NCBI GenBank assembly: GCA_020735665.1
Contig: CP085928.1
Span: forward strand, 1,130,001 to 1,194,000
Direction: 5' to 3'
DNA: 64,000 nucleotides
Source of the DNA: Lachnospiraceae bacterium GAM79
Lineage (GTDB): Bacteria > Bacillota > Clostridia > Lachnospirales > Lachnospiraceae
In this document: in pieces, positions 35,102 to 44,778 of the stretch
How positions within the stretch are numbered: position 1 is the stretch's first letter
How the letters are laid out: the number at the start of each line of letters is the position of its first letter
The notes under the pieces: generated by a model
Told to the model about the DNA's origin: nothing
Databases searched by the model: none
The model's input: only the letters and a program-made list of their open reading frames with translations
Position numbers and translations under genes: made by a program

Positions 35102-36118
35102 TTACTTCGCCACTTCTTTTCCAATATTCTCGGCAATTTTTTCATTTACACCATTTTCCTTGAAATCGATACACTGGAAAATAGCGCTCTTAACCTCTTC
35201 GTTATGAGAATTACCATGGATCTTTACAACAAGGCCCTTTAAGCCAAGCAAAGGTGCGCCACCTTTGTTCTTTGCATTAAAACGCTCTTTTAAGCCATTT
35301 AATGAACTCTTGATCAGAAGGCCTCCGATCTTGGTCTTAAGTGATGACATGATCGTATTCTTAATCTCACCTAGGAGCATCTTTGCAAGACCTTCATATA
35401 ATTTTAAGATAACATTTCCGACAAAGGCTTCACAGACAATGACATCCGCTGCACCATTTGGAATCTCTCTTGCCTCGATACTGCCGACAAAATTAATGTC
35501 CTTGCATTCTTTTAATAATGGATATGTCTCTTTTACTAGAGCATTTCCCTTTTCTTCTTCATCACCGATATTTACGATCGCAACTCTTGGATTCTTTACA
35601 TGCTCAATATTCTCCATATAGATAGATCCCATCTTTGCAAACTGTAACAGATGCTCCGGTCTCGCGTCGACATTCGCTCCACAATCGATCAGAAGAGAAT
35701 ACCCCTTTGATGTAGGAAGTAATGGAGCAAGCGGTGAACGTTTTACACCTTTGGAACGTCCGACTACTAACTGACCTCCTGCAAGGATCGCACCTGAGCT
35801 TCCGGCTGAAATGATCGCATCAGCTTCTCCGTTTTTTACCATATTCAGACCAACCACCAGTGAAGAATCCTTCTTGCTTCTGACAGCCTGTACCGGGGCT
35901 TCATGACAGGTGATCTCCTCTGTTGCATTTACAACCTCGATCTTTGACTGATCGTAAGTATATTTTGCAAGTTCCTTTTTTATTACATCTTCTTTACCGG
36001 TCAGTATTACCTGTGCCTTTGCGCCTTCATTGATTGCTTCTACGGCACCTCTTATGATCCACTCCGGTGCGTAATCTCCACCCATGGCATCTACGACTAC
36101 TCTTGTTACTTCGCTCAT
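35102..36118 (-). CDS. plsX: Phosphate acyltransferase PlsX
   Basis: 338 residues. VVVDAMGGDYAPEWIIRGA at the start, GANVDARPEHLLQFA and the conserved GNVILKLYEG are typical. PlsX makes acyl-phosphate from acyl-ACP for membrane phospholipid synthesis. It is the first gene of plsX-rnc-smc-ftsY, with a consensus promoter and a leader of about 140 bases that holds three hairpins. acpP, often found between plsX and rnc, is missing here. Confidence 0.96.
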   Translation of the reverse strand: MSEVTRVVVDAMGGDYAPEWIIRGAVEAINEGAKAQVILTGKEDVIKKELAKYTYDQSKIEVVNATEEITCHEAPVQAVRSKKDSSLVVGLNMVKNGEADAIISAGSSGAILAGGQLVVGRSKGVKRSPLAPLLPTSKGYSLLIDCGANVDARPEHLLQFAKMGSIYMENIEHVKNPRVAIVNIGDEEEKGNALVKETYPLLKECKDINFVGSIEAREIPNGAADVIVCEAFVGNVILKLYEGLAKMLLGEIKNTIMSSLKTKIGGLLIKSSLNGLKERFNAKNKGGAPLLGLKGLVVKIHGNSHNEEVKSAIFQCIDFKENGVNEKIAENIGKEVAK

Positions 36119-36257
36119 CTTATTCCTGTTTCCTTTCTACACCGGAACTTTTCCGGTGTTTCCATATTTCTTATTATACGAATCGGAGTCCAGACTCCTA
36201 CGCAGACCAACCCCAGGGTTTGTCAGAATAGGACTCTGCTCTGACCGTATAAATACA
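36119..36257 (-). promoter_or_regulatory. Structured 5' leader of plsX
   Basis: Three hairpins: GTCAGA/TCTGAC (36222-36227, 36240-36245), GGAGTC/GACTCC (36185-36190, 36193-36198) and ACACCGGAA/TTCCGGTGT (36139-36147, 36151-36159). GGACTC in the loop of the first (36231-36236) is complementary to GAGTCC in the second (36186-36191), so the two cannot both use those bases. No T-run follows the last stem. No FapR-like operator was recognised. Confidence 0.55.
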
Positions 36258-36264
36258 CAAAGCT

Positions 36265-36293
36265 ATTATATATTTTGCCTTTCTTAAAGTCAA
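36265..36293 (-). promoter_or_regulatory. Sigma-A promoter for plsX-rnc-smc-ftsY
   Basis: On the - strand TTGACT (36293-36288), 17-base spacer, TATAAT (36270-36265). Confidence 0.88.
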
Positions 36294-36309
36294 CAGGGGA
36301 TATCGGTGC

Positions 36310-36342
36310 AAAAAAATAAAGCCTTCCGATCGCTCGGAAAGC
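36310..36342 (-). terminator. Intrinsic terminator after rpmF
   Basis: On the - strand GCTTTCCGA, loop GCGA, TCGGAAGGC (36342-36321, one mismatch) followed by TTTATTTTTT. It separates rpmF from the plsX promoter. Confidence 0.85.
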
Positions 36343-36353
36343 TCTATTTATAA

Positions 36354-36536
36354 TTACTCACCTACTGAGATAATCTCTTTCTTGTTGTATGAACCACAAT
36401 TCTTACATACTCTATGTGGAACCATTAATTCGCCACACTTGCTGCACTTTACTAATGCAGGAGCAGTCATCTTCCAGTTAGCTCTACGCTTATCTCTTCT
36501 GGCCTTTGAACTCTTATTCTTTGGACAAATTGACAT
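36354..36536 (-). CDS. rpmF: Ribosomal protein bL32
   Basis: 60 residues. MSICPKNKSSKARRDKRRAN is the standard basic start; Cys31, Cys34, Cys44 and Cys47 form the zinc site (CSKC, CKNC), so this is the zinc-binding form. It follows yceD by 13 bases, the usual pair, and ends at a terminator. Confidence 0.97.
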   Translation of the reverse strand: MSICPKNKSSKARRDKRRANWKMTAPALVKCSKCGELMVPHRVCKNCGSYNKKEIISVGE

Positions 36537-36549
36537 TAATCACACCTCC

Positions 36550-37065
36550 TCAACCTTTCAAGATGTTTGCAAAAACTGATAATCTTGGATCCGGAACAAA
36601 ATCATCACAATCACATGTTTCATGATTCAGATTTGCTCCACACACTTTGCACAGACCTTTGCAATCATCTTTGCATAATATCTGCATCGGGACTAAAGTC
36701 ATTAGTTCCTTCTGTAAAAGCATGTCCATATTAATAATGTGATCTTCCAGATAATCTAATTCCTCGATCTCATCAACTTTATCTGTTTCAAAGATAGCCA
36801 TATCGATCATCTCGTCTATGTCCACTTCAAAATCTTCTGTAATTTCATCCAGACAACGGTCACATAACATCTTAAGTGTAACAACACAGCCACCCTTAAG
36901 ACTTGCTTTTCTCTTTCCTTCATTTCTGGCGGTAAGATGAAAATCCTTTACATTATCGACTACATATACATTTCCGTTGAAAGAAAATTCCTTCAATTCA
37001 GATGTAACATCGTAGTCTTTTACCTGCCCTTCTGTCGATAAAATCTCTGATAAATCAATTAACAT
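36550..37065 (-). CDS. yceD: YceD family protein (DUF177)
   Basis: 171 residues from ATG 37065, set by TTAGGAGA; an in-frame ATG at 37134 lies upstream of the promoter and is excluded. The centre has CDRCLDE and the end CKDDCKGLCKVCGAN and CDCDDF, cysteine clusters typical of YceD in Firmicutes. YceD is linked to 23S rRNA accumulation and 50S assembly, consistent with the adjoining rpmF. Confidence 0.92.
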   Translation of the reverse strand: MLIDLSEILSTEGQVKDYDVTSELKEFSFNGNVYVVDNVKDFHLTARNEGKRKASLKGGCVVTLKMLCDRCLDEITEDFEVDIDEMIDMAIFETDKVDEIEELDYLEDHIINMDMLLQKELMTLVPMQILCKDDCKGLCKVCGANLNHETCDCDDFVPDPRLSVFANILKG

Positions 37066-37093
37066 AATATCTCCTAAAAATCGCACATTGGTT

Positions 37094-37122
37094 ATTATAC
37101 ATATTTGAACACTCTTTGTCAA
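37094..37122 (-). promoter_or_regulatory. Consensus promoter for yceD-rpmF
   Basis: On the - strand TTGACA (37122-37117), 17-base spacer, TATAAT (37099-37094); both hexamers are perfect. Confidence 0.92.
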
Positions 37123-37162
37123 CGATAAAATCACATATTTTTTGCCATATTTTTCTTTTTCG

Positions 37163-38350
37163 TTACACTAAAGCAACAGTCTCTCTGGCAATCGCAAGCT
37201 CCTCATTTGTAGGAACTACGAATACCTTTACTTTTGAATCCGGTGTAGAGATCAGCTTTTCATCTCCCATAACCTTATTTGCTTCCTGATCGATCGTAAT
37301 ACCCATGTATTCCATATCTGTCATTGCAAGATTTCTGACATATGGATTGTTCTCACCGATACCGGCTGTAAATGCAATCGCATCTACGCCACCCATGGCT
37401 GCGGCATATGCACCGATATACTTCTTGACACCATATGCAAATACATCAAGCGCAAGGCGACATCTGTCATTTCCTTCTTCCATACCCTTGCCAAGATCTC
37501 TGAAATCACTAAATCCGCCGGACAGACCATAAACACCGGACTTTTTATTTAAGATCGTATTGATCTCTTCGATATTCTTTCCTGTCTTGTTTGCAAGGAA
37601 TTCGATAATGGCAGGATCGATATCGCCGGATCTTGTTCCCATGATCACACCTGCAAGCGGTGTCAGACCCATGGTCGTATCTACTGATTTTCCACCCTTA
37701 ACCGCTGTAATACTGGAACCATTGCCAAGATGACACACGATAATCTTTGTATCTTCGATATTTTTTCCAAGAAGCTCTGCTGTTCTCTTTGATACGAAAC
37801 TGTGGCTTGTGCCGTGGAAACCATATCTTCTGATCTTATAGTCTGTATAATATTCATAAGGAATACCATAGATATATGCTTTATCCGGCATTGTCTGATG
37901 AAACGCTGTATCAAATACACCGACATTCGGAACACCCGGCATCAGCTTCCGGCATGCACGAATACCAATCAGGTTTGCCGGATTATGTAATGGCGCAAGA
38001 TCGTTACATTCTTCAATCGCAGCAATTACTTCATCTGTAATCACAACAGACTTAGCAAATTTCTCACCACCATGTACGATTCTGTGACCTACCGCATCGA
38101 TCTCGGACAGATCAGCGATCGCGCCTGTCTCTTTATCTGTTAATGCTTCTAATACATAGCTGACTGCTGCATTATGATCCGGCATAGGAAGATCCTTTGT
38201 ATATTTCTCTTTTCCTGTCGTTGTATGGGTAAGTCTTCCATCTACAGCGATACGTTCACATAAGCCCTTTGCAAGAAGTTCTTCTGTATCAGAATCGATC
38301 AACTGATACTTCAATGATGAACTGCCACAGTTAATAACTAAAACCTTCAT
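37163..38350 (-). CDS. ackA: Acetate kinase
   Basis: 395 residues. [15 protein letters not shown] at the start, [30 protein letters not shown] and HLGNGSSI are the ASKHA acetokinase motifs. It makes ATP and acetate from acetyl phosphate, the main energy-yielding step in fermentative clostridia. The ATG at 38350 is preceded by GAGGAT; an in-frame start five codons earlier is less likely. pta is not next to it. Confidence 0.97.
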   Translation of the reverse strand: MKVLVINCGSSSLKYQLIDSDTEELLAKGLCERIAVDGRLTHTTTGKEKYTKDLPMPDHNAAVSYVLEALTDKETGAIADLSEIDAVGHRIVHGGEKFAKSVVITDEVIAAIEECNDLAPLHNPANLIGIRACRKLMPGVPNVGVFDTAFHQTMPDKAYIYGIPYEYYTDYKIRRYGFHGTSHSFVSKRTAELLGKNIEDTKIIVCHLGNGSSITAVKGGKSVDTTMGLTPLAGVIMGTRSGDIDPAIIEFLANKTGKNIEEINTILNKKSGVYGLSGGFSDFRDLGKGMEEGNDRCRLALDVFAYGVKKYIGAYAAAMGGVDAIAFTAGIGENNPYVRNLAMTDMEYMGITIDQEANKVMGDEKLISTPDSKVKVFVVPTNEELAIARETVALV

Positions 38351-38504
38351 ATTAAATATCCTCACTTTATATATTTTGTTCTGACTGGCACAAAGCCTGT
38401 CGAATATAACATAATTTATTTATACAGTTATCTGCTTTATTCTTTGACCTTTAATTTTCGATCTCTTTTCTTCAAGACTTAAACTTTATTTCTCAGACAA
38501 CACT

Positions 38505-39188
38505 TTATATTCTACATTCATCTAATATGTGCTTCAAGTCTTTTTTCGTATTTTCAAGCGACCCGGAATTATCAATCTTATAGTCGCAGGCTTCCAGATA
38601 AAAAGCTTCCGACTCCTGTGAATCAATAACCGCCTGTGCTCGTTCTCTGGTAAAGCCACGATATTCGCAGAGTCTGGATATCCGGACATCCAAGTCTGCA
38701 TAGACATAGCACATCTTATCACAGATACTCTTATATCCATCCTGAATCAGCAAAGCAGCTTCAATCACGAACAGCTTTTTTCCGACATTCTTCTGTTCCT
38801 CAATCCGGCGCAGGATTTCTTCTTTCACTAACGGATGTGAGATACTGTTCAGCAAAGCCAGTTTATCTTTATCGTGGAATACGATATCTCCAAGCTTCTT
38901 TCTGTCAATCGAGCGGCTAACTGTTGATTGATCGTTGTCTGTCGCTACATTTTCTTCGTCAGATACAGATGTATCTATGTCAGTATCTGCCAAAATCTCC
39001 GTACCAAATGCATCCACAATTCCCTGATAAACCGTTCTTCCTGGATTCATCAGCTCATGTGCCAGATGGTCTGCTTCTATTATATATGCATCATATTCTT
39101 CCTTTAATATTGTAAGAACTGCTGTCTTTCCGGAACCGATGCCTCCGGTCAGTCCAAGGATCAGCATGTCGTCTTTATTTTGCATCAT
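38505..39188 (-). CDS. coaE: Dephospho-CoA kinase with acidic insert
   Basis: 227 residues, against about 195-205 in most CoaE. P-loop GLTGGIGSGKT lies near the start, and HPLVKEEILRRI, VIEAALLIQDGYK and SLENTKKDL fit the family. The extra length is an Asp/Glu/Ser/Thr-rich insert of about 25 residues near 65-90 (DTDIDTSVSDEENVATDND). Start 39188 is chosen because AAGGAGAT lies 9 bases upstream, inside polA; CoaE therefore overlaps the polA end by 14 bases and is translationally coupled. It performs the last step of coenzyme A synthesis. Confidence 0.92.
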   Translation of the reverse strand: MMQNKDDMLILGLTGGIGSGKTAVLTILKEEYDAYIIEADHLAHELMNPGRTVYQGIVDAFGTEILADTDIDTSVSDEENVATDNDQSTVSRSIDRKKLGDIVFHDKDKLALLNSISHPLVKEEILRRIEEQKNVGKKLFVIEAALLIQDGYKSICDKMCYVYADLDVRISRLCEYRGFTRERAQAVIDSQESEAFYLEACDYKIDNSGSLENTKKDLKHILDECRI

Positions 39189-41811
39189 ACCAATTATCTC
39201 CTTCACTGATACCGATCTCAAGCGGTACTGCCATGTCGGCTGCACCCATCATTTCCTTTTCCATGATCTCTTTTACAATATCAACCTCATCCTTTGCGGT
39301 CTCTACCAGAAGTTCATCATGGATCTGTAAGATCAGGCGGGATTTCAGTCCTCGTTTTTTCAGTTCCATATTCACACGGAACATAGCAATCTTAATAATA
39401 TCTGCCGCCGTTCCCTGAATCGGCGAATTCATTGCAACACGTTCACCAAAGCTTCTGGTCATGAAGTTTGAAGACCGAAGCTCCGGTACAGGACGGATAC
39501 GACCGAACATCGTCCGTACAACACCATCTGCTTTTGCTTCTTCCACCTGACGGTCAAGGAATGACTTTATATTCTTATAGGTTGCAAAATATTTCTCAAT
39601 ATAATCAGCCGCTTCTTTTCTGGATATTCCAAGATCCTCCGACAAGCCAAATGCACTGATTCCATAAACAATACCGAAGTTAACTGCCTTTGCATTTCTT
39701 CTCTGCAAGGATGTTACCTGATCGATCGGAACATCGAACACCTCGGAAGCTGTCGTTGCATGGATATCTACATGATTCAAAAAGGCATTCTGCATGACCT
39801 GATCTTCGGACAGATGAGCAAGTACACGAAGTTCAATCTGAGAATAATCAGCATCCACAAATACATATCCATCCTCCGGAATAAATGCCTTTCGAATCAG
39901 TCTGCCAAGTTCCAACTTCATCGGAATATTCTGGAGGTTCGGATCAGTCGAACTGATACGACCGGTCGCTGTGATCGTCTGGTTAAAGGTTCCGTGAATT
40001 CTGCCATCTTCTGATATATATGCCGTCAAGCCCTGCGCATAAGTGGAATTCAGCTTTGTAAGCTGACGATATTCCAGTATCGCAGGTATGATCGGATGGT
40101 CATTCTTTATCTTTTCCAGTACATCAACGCTGGTGCTGTATCCGGTCTTGGTCTTCTTGCCACCGGAAAGTCCCATATCTTCAAATAAAATAACGCCTAA
40201 CTGTTTCGGTGAATTGATATTAAACTCTTTTCCTGCATAACCGATGATCTCGGTATGCAGTTCGTCAATCCTGCTCTGCAGCTTTACGCTGTAATCATCC
40301 AAGGCTTTTCGGTCAACCCGGATTCCCCGATGCTCCATATCATAAAGCGTATATACCGTCGGCATCTCGATCTCATTATAGAGAGTGAACATCTCCTGTT
40401 TTTCCAGACGTTCCATTAGAAGATCACCTGCAAGATATGGGATCAACGCCTTATATGCAAATAATTTCCGGAAGGTCTCATTTGTAAAAGAGAACAGATT
40501 CAGTTCATCTTTTCCAACCAATTCTTTTTCGGATGGCAGTGTTGCGCCAAGATAATCTCTTGCGATCGCATCATAGGAATATACATCCTCCATCGGATTT
40601 AAGAGATATGCCGCTACACCGATATCATGCACCTTTGTATCACTCTCATCAAACGGAAAGACTGACAATGCTTCCTTTAAATCCAGAATATCAATCTGCA
40701 TACCATCCCTGGTGACTGACACTATATTCTCTGTCAGTCTGTCATGCTCCATTCCATTCAGATTCGACAAAATAAAGACATCTTTATCGGATATGGCGGC
40801 AGCCAGCCCGAATAAGGTTCCATCCTTTCGGATCGGATATAAACCGATCTTATGTGTATTTTTCATCTTATCAGCAAAGAATCCGTCTATCTGCTCTGTT
40901 GTTTCAAGCAAGGTGATAACCGGATCGATCTCCGCCGCCTCAGTCACTGTGTCAAACTTTTTTAACAGACTGTTAAAGCCTAATCTTTTAAAAATCTTAT
41001 ATGAATCTTCATTAAATAATGATTCGATCGTCATTTCATCCAGAGAGACATCCAGCTTGCAGTCCAGTTTGATCGTTGCAAGATCCTTTGACATAACTGC
41101 AAGATCCATATTCTCTGTCAGATTCTTCTGAACACGCGGAGGCTTTACCGTATCCAGATGATCCAGAATATTCTCCATGCTTCCGTATTCGATCATCAGC
41201 TTTGCCGCTGTCTTTTCTCCGATTCCCGGAACTCCCGGAATATTATCTGAAGTATCTCCCATAAGTCCCTTCATATCTATAAACTGAACCGGTGTAACGC
41301 CATATGCCTCAACAACATCCTTTGCATAATAATTTTCTATCGTTGTTCCGGTTGCTTTTGTCTTTGGGATACGCACAAGTATTGTATCCGTTGCAAGCTG
41401 TAGAAGATCTCTGTCACCCGATACAATAACAGTTGCATAACCATCCCGTTCTGCCATTCTTGATATCGTACCGATAATATCATCTGCCTCATATCCGCCT
41501 TTTTCCACGATCGTGACATGCATGGCTGTAAGCACTTCTTTCATAAGCGGAACCTGTTCCCGAAGCTCCTCCGGCATTGGTTTTCTGGTTCCTTTATAAG
41601 CACTGTATTTCAGATGGCGGAATGTCGGTTCATGCACATCAAATGCTACGCACATATGATCCGGCTTTTCTTCGTCCATGATCTTAAATATAATGTTAAG
41701 AAAACCAAGAACTGCATTTGTATGCAGTCCTTCATAGTTTGTAAGATCCGGCAGACCATAGAATGCACGGTTTAATATACTGTGTCCATCAATTAATAAT
41801 ATTTTATTCAT
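39175..41811 (-). CDS. polA: DNA polymerase I
   Basis: 878 residues. The 5' nuclease domain is at 1-290 (LLIDGHSILNRAFYGLPD, GDTSDNIPGVPGIGEKTA), a 3'-5' exonuclease-like middle at about 300-480, and the family A polymerase domain at the end with DYSQIELRVLAHLS and QIHDELLVE. In the middle domain the exonuclease carboxylates are absent (the DxE strand reads KIGLYPIRKDG), so proofreading is probably lost, as in the Bacillus type. It starts within the last bases of the anti-sigma-like gene. Confidence 0.97.
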   Translation of the reverse strand: MNKILLIDGHSILNRAFYGLPDLTNYEGLHTNAVLGFLNIIFKIMDEEKPDHMCVAFDVHEPTFRHLKYSAYKGTRKPMPEELREQVPLMKEVLTAMHVTIVEKGGYEADDIIGTISRMAERDGYATVIVSGDRDLLQLATDTILVRIPKTKATGTTIENYYAKDVVEAYGVTPVQFIDMKGLMGDTSDNIPGVPGIGEKTAAKLMIEYGSMENILDHLDTVKPPRVQKNLTENMDLAVMSKDLATIKLDCKLDVSLDEMTIESLFNEDSYKIFKRLGFNSLLKKFDTVTEAAEIDPVITLLETTEQIDGFFADKMKNTHKIGLYPIRKDGTLFGLAAAISDKDVFILSNLNGMEHDRLTENIVSVTRDGMQIDILDLKEALSVFPFDESDTKVHDIGVAAYLLNPMEDVYSYDAIARDYLGATLPSEKELVGKDELNLFSFTNETFRKLFAYKALIPYLAGDLLMERLEKQEMFTLYNEIEMPTVYTLYDMEHRGIRVDRKALDDYSVKLQSRIDELHTEIIGYAGKEFNINSPKQLGVILFEDMGLSGGKKTKTGYSTSVDVLEKIKNDHPIIPAILEYRQLTKLNSTYAQGLTAYISEDGRIHGTFNQTITATGRISSTDPNLQNIPMKLELGRLIRKAFIPEDGYVFVDADYSQIELRVLAHLSEDQVMQNAFLNHVDIHATTASEVFDVPIDQVTSLQRRNAKAVNFGIVYGISAFGLSEDLGISRKEAADYIEKYFATYKNIKSFLDRQVEEAKADGVVRTMFGRIRPVPELRSSNFMTRSFGERVAMNSPIQGTAADIIKIAMFRVNMELKKRGLKSRLILQIHDELLVETAKDEVDIVKEIMEKEMMGAADMAVPLEIGISEGDNWYDAK

Positions 41812-42397
41812 TTTCTATATCGTCCTTCTCTGCCGTTTCCTCGGCGACTTCCAGATAATTTTTATGTGTCTGGTTATATTTCTTTATTTTATCCATAAAC
41901 TGTACATTCTTATCACTGTTTCCCGGAAGATCCTCATCTTTATATAAAATATTTTCTAGATATTCAATCATATACTTATTACCGAATAACAGCTTTTCGC
42001 CGAATGTATCGCTGTAATAATATTCTGTCTGTGATTTCTGCTTGGAATTCTGTTCATAATGATAAACCTTTTCAAGTACGCCACTGTATACCCACAAAAG
42101 CCCTGTGATAATAGCCGCAAGAACGAGAACAATCGTAGATGTTGCAATTCGTTTTACAGCTGTCATACGTGTCATTTCTTCATTCAGCTTATCATCCAGT
42201 TCCTTTTTAAAGTTAGTTGAAAGATTCTCTTCATTATCCAACTCTTTCATCCCAACGATCAGGGTGTAATAGATTTCCAGTTCCTCTGAACAATTATCAC
42301 AGTTTTTGACATGCTTAATAAACTCCTTTAACTCGTCATCCGGGAGCTTATTCTCTATAAATGCCATGATCTTCGATTGTGCTTCCAAACATGTCAT
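41804..42397 (-). CDS. Anti-sigma-factor-like membrane protein with zinc-finger start
   Basis: 197 residues. The N-terminus has the zf-HC2 pattern (Cys3, then HVKNCDNC with His29, Cys33 and Cys36), a linker, one membrane helix at about 86-105, and an extracellular part of about 90 residues rich in Tyr and Lys. This is the design of anti-sigma factors that hold ECF sigma factors. No sigma gene is adjacent. It overlaps the polA start by 8 bases. The partner and signal are unknown. Confidence 0.7.
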   Translation of the reverse strand: MTCLEAQSKIMAFIENKLPDDELKEFIKHVKNCDNCSEELEIYYTLIVGMKELDNEENLSTNFKKELDDKLNEEMTRMTAVKRIATSTIVLVLAAIITGLLWVYSGVLEKVYHYEQNSKQKSQTEYYYSDTFGEKLLFGNKYMIEYLENILYKDEDLPGNSDKNVQFMDKIKKYNQTHKNYLEVAEETAEKDDIENE

Positions 42398-42438
42398 CTG
42401 ACTGTCACCTTCTTCATCCTGTCCGTATTTTTTATCGT

Positions 42439-42936
42439 CTATCGAATATGATCCCGGGATTCATCGGTTGTCTTAACAATCTCCCGTATCACAATATGAA
42501 ACGGGTCCCCCTTTCCCGGAACCACCTCTACACGGTCACCGACTTTATGTCCAAGTAATGCTTTCCCCATTGGAGATATATTACTGATAATGCCGTTTAA
42601 TACATCTTCACGTACTGTCGTCACAATACGATAAGTATCTTCTTCTTCATCCTCTTCAAAATAAACACGAACGGTATTATTCAAGCCAACTTCATCATCT
42701 GCTGATTCATCCTTTATGATCTCAGCAGTTCTTACCATACGATCCAGATAACGGATTCTCTTTTCATTCGCATTCTTATCCTTCTTCGCAGCATAATATT
42801 CAAAATTCTCACTCAGATCTCCCTGTGCTCTTGCTTCCTTCACAGCTTCCAACTTTTCTTTACGAACTACGACTTTTCTATATTCGATTTCTTCTTCCAT
42901 CTTCTTGATGTCAGATTCTGTTAACTGATTAAACAT
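42439..42936 (-). CDS. greA: Transcription elongation factor GreA
   Basis: 165 residues. N-terminal coiled coil (LTESDIKKMEEEIEYRKVV onward) with DLSENFEYYAAK at its tip, and a C-terminal FKBP-like domain with SPMGKALLGHKVGDRVEV. GreA rescues backtracked RNA polymerase by stimulating transcript cleavage. Start 42936 fits the normal family start; earlier in-frame codons lie across the promoter. Confidence 0.95.
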   Translation of the reverse strand: MFNQLTESDIKKMEEEIEYRKVVVRKEKLEAVKEARAQGDLSENFEYYAAKKDKNANEKRIRYLDRMVRTAEIIKDESADDEVGLNNTVRVYFEEDEEEDTYRIVTTVREDVLNGIISNISPMGKALLGHKVGDRVEVVPGKGDPFHIVIREIVKTTDESRDHIR

Positions 42937-42969
42937 TAAACCAACCACCCTGTTCACATTTTTGCTAAC

Positions 42970-42998
42970 AGTATAGCACAAAACATTTTTGGATACAA
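42970..42998 (-). promoter_or_regulatory. Sigma-A promoter for greA
   Basis: On the - strand TTGTAT (42998-42993), 17-base spacer, TATACT (42975-42970). Confidence 0.75.
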
Positions 42999-43011
42999 CA
43001 AAAGCAGATCT

Positions 43012-43037
43012 TACGTCCGAAAACATAAAATCTGCTT
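43012..43037 (-). terminator. Weak terminator after ilvC
   Basis: AAGCAGAT (43012-43019) and ATCTGCTT (43030-43037) form an 8-bp stem; on the - strand it is followed by TTGTTG, so the T-run is short. It ends the ilvN-ilvC unit. Confidence 0.55.
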
Positions 43038-43073
43038 CTGTTATTATATGAAATAAAATATATTTACTTCAGA

Positions 43074-44126
<1,053 letters not shown>

Positions 44127-44187
44127 TTATAATAATTAACTGCATAACTGCAATCAATCTATCAATAGTTAAACAAGGTGCGCATGA

Positions 44188-44676
44188 TTAATCCTGACGC
44201 TGACCTCTCACCAGTCCTGTCAGGCCGGTACGAACCAGTTCAATGATCTCAAATCCATCTAACAGTCCGAGAAATGCTTCACACTTCGAGGTTGCGCCTG
44301 TTAGCTCAATGATCATGGAACCTTTTGAAACATCAACGATGTTTGCTCGGAATATATTTGCAATGGACATGATATCCTGACGGGTATCCTTATCACTTCT
44401 CACCTTTACGAGTACAAGCTCTCTGCATACTGATTTGCCCGGCTCCAGTTCAACGATCTCTACGACGTCCTCGAGCTTATTCAACTGTTTCTTGATCTGG
44501 CTCAGACTTGCATTATCTCCGCTTACTGCTACAGTCATTCTGGAATATGCAGGATTCTCCGTAACACCTACCGTAACGCTGTCGATATTATAACCTCTGC
44601 GGCTGAATAAACCTGAAACTCTGCTCAGTACACCTGATGTATTATCTACAAGAAGTGACAAAACTATATTATCCAT
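44188..44676 (-). CDS. ilvN: Acetolactate synthase small subunit
   Basis: 162 residues: an N-terminal ACT domain (LLVDNTSGVLSRVSGLFSRRG, in part) with the usual NIDSVTVG, and a C-terminal regulatory domain. It binds valine and stimulates the catalytic subunit. Start 44676 is set by GAAAGGTGG. A second, divergent small subunit sits directly after ilvB at 55762; this one is paired with ilvC and has no large subunit beside it. Confidence 0.93.
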   Translation of the reverse strand: MDNIVLSLLVDNTSGVLSRVSGLFSRRGYNIDSVTVGVTENPAYSRMTVAVSGDNASLSQIKKQLNKLEDVVEIVELEPGKSVCRELVLVKVRSDKDTRQDIMSIANIFRANIVDVSKGSMIIELTGATSKCEAFLGLLDGFEIIELVRTGLTGLVRGQRQD

Positions 44677-44742
44677 CAATAAGTACCACCTTTCAAACCT
44701 ATGAAACGGCTGTATAATCAATACAGCACAAATCCTTGTTTT

Positions 44743-44771
44743 ATTATAGTTATCTTGTCAATTATTGTCAA
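44743..44771 (-). promoter_or_regulatory. Consensus promoter for ilvN-ilvC
   Basis: On the - strand TTGACA (44771-44766), 17-base spacer, TATAAT (44748-44743). The leader has one hairpin, GCTGTA/TACAGC (44709-44727), but no T-box. Confidence 0.92.
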
Positions 44772-44778
44772 CGAAGAA

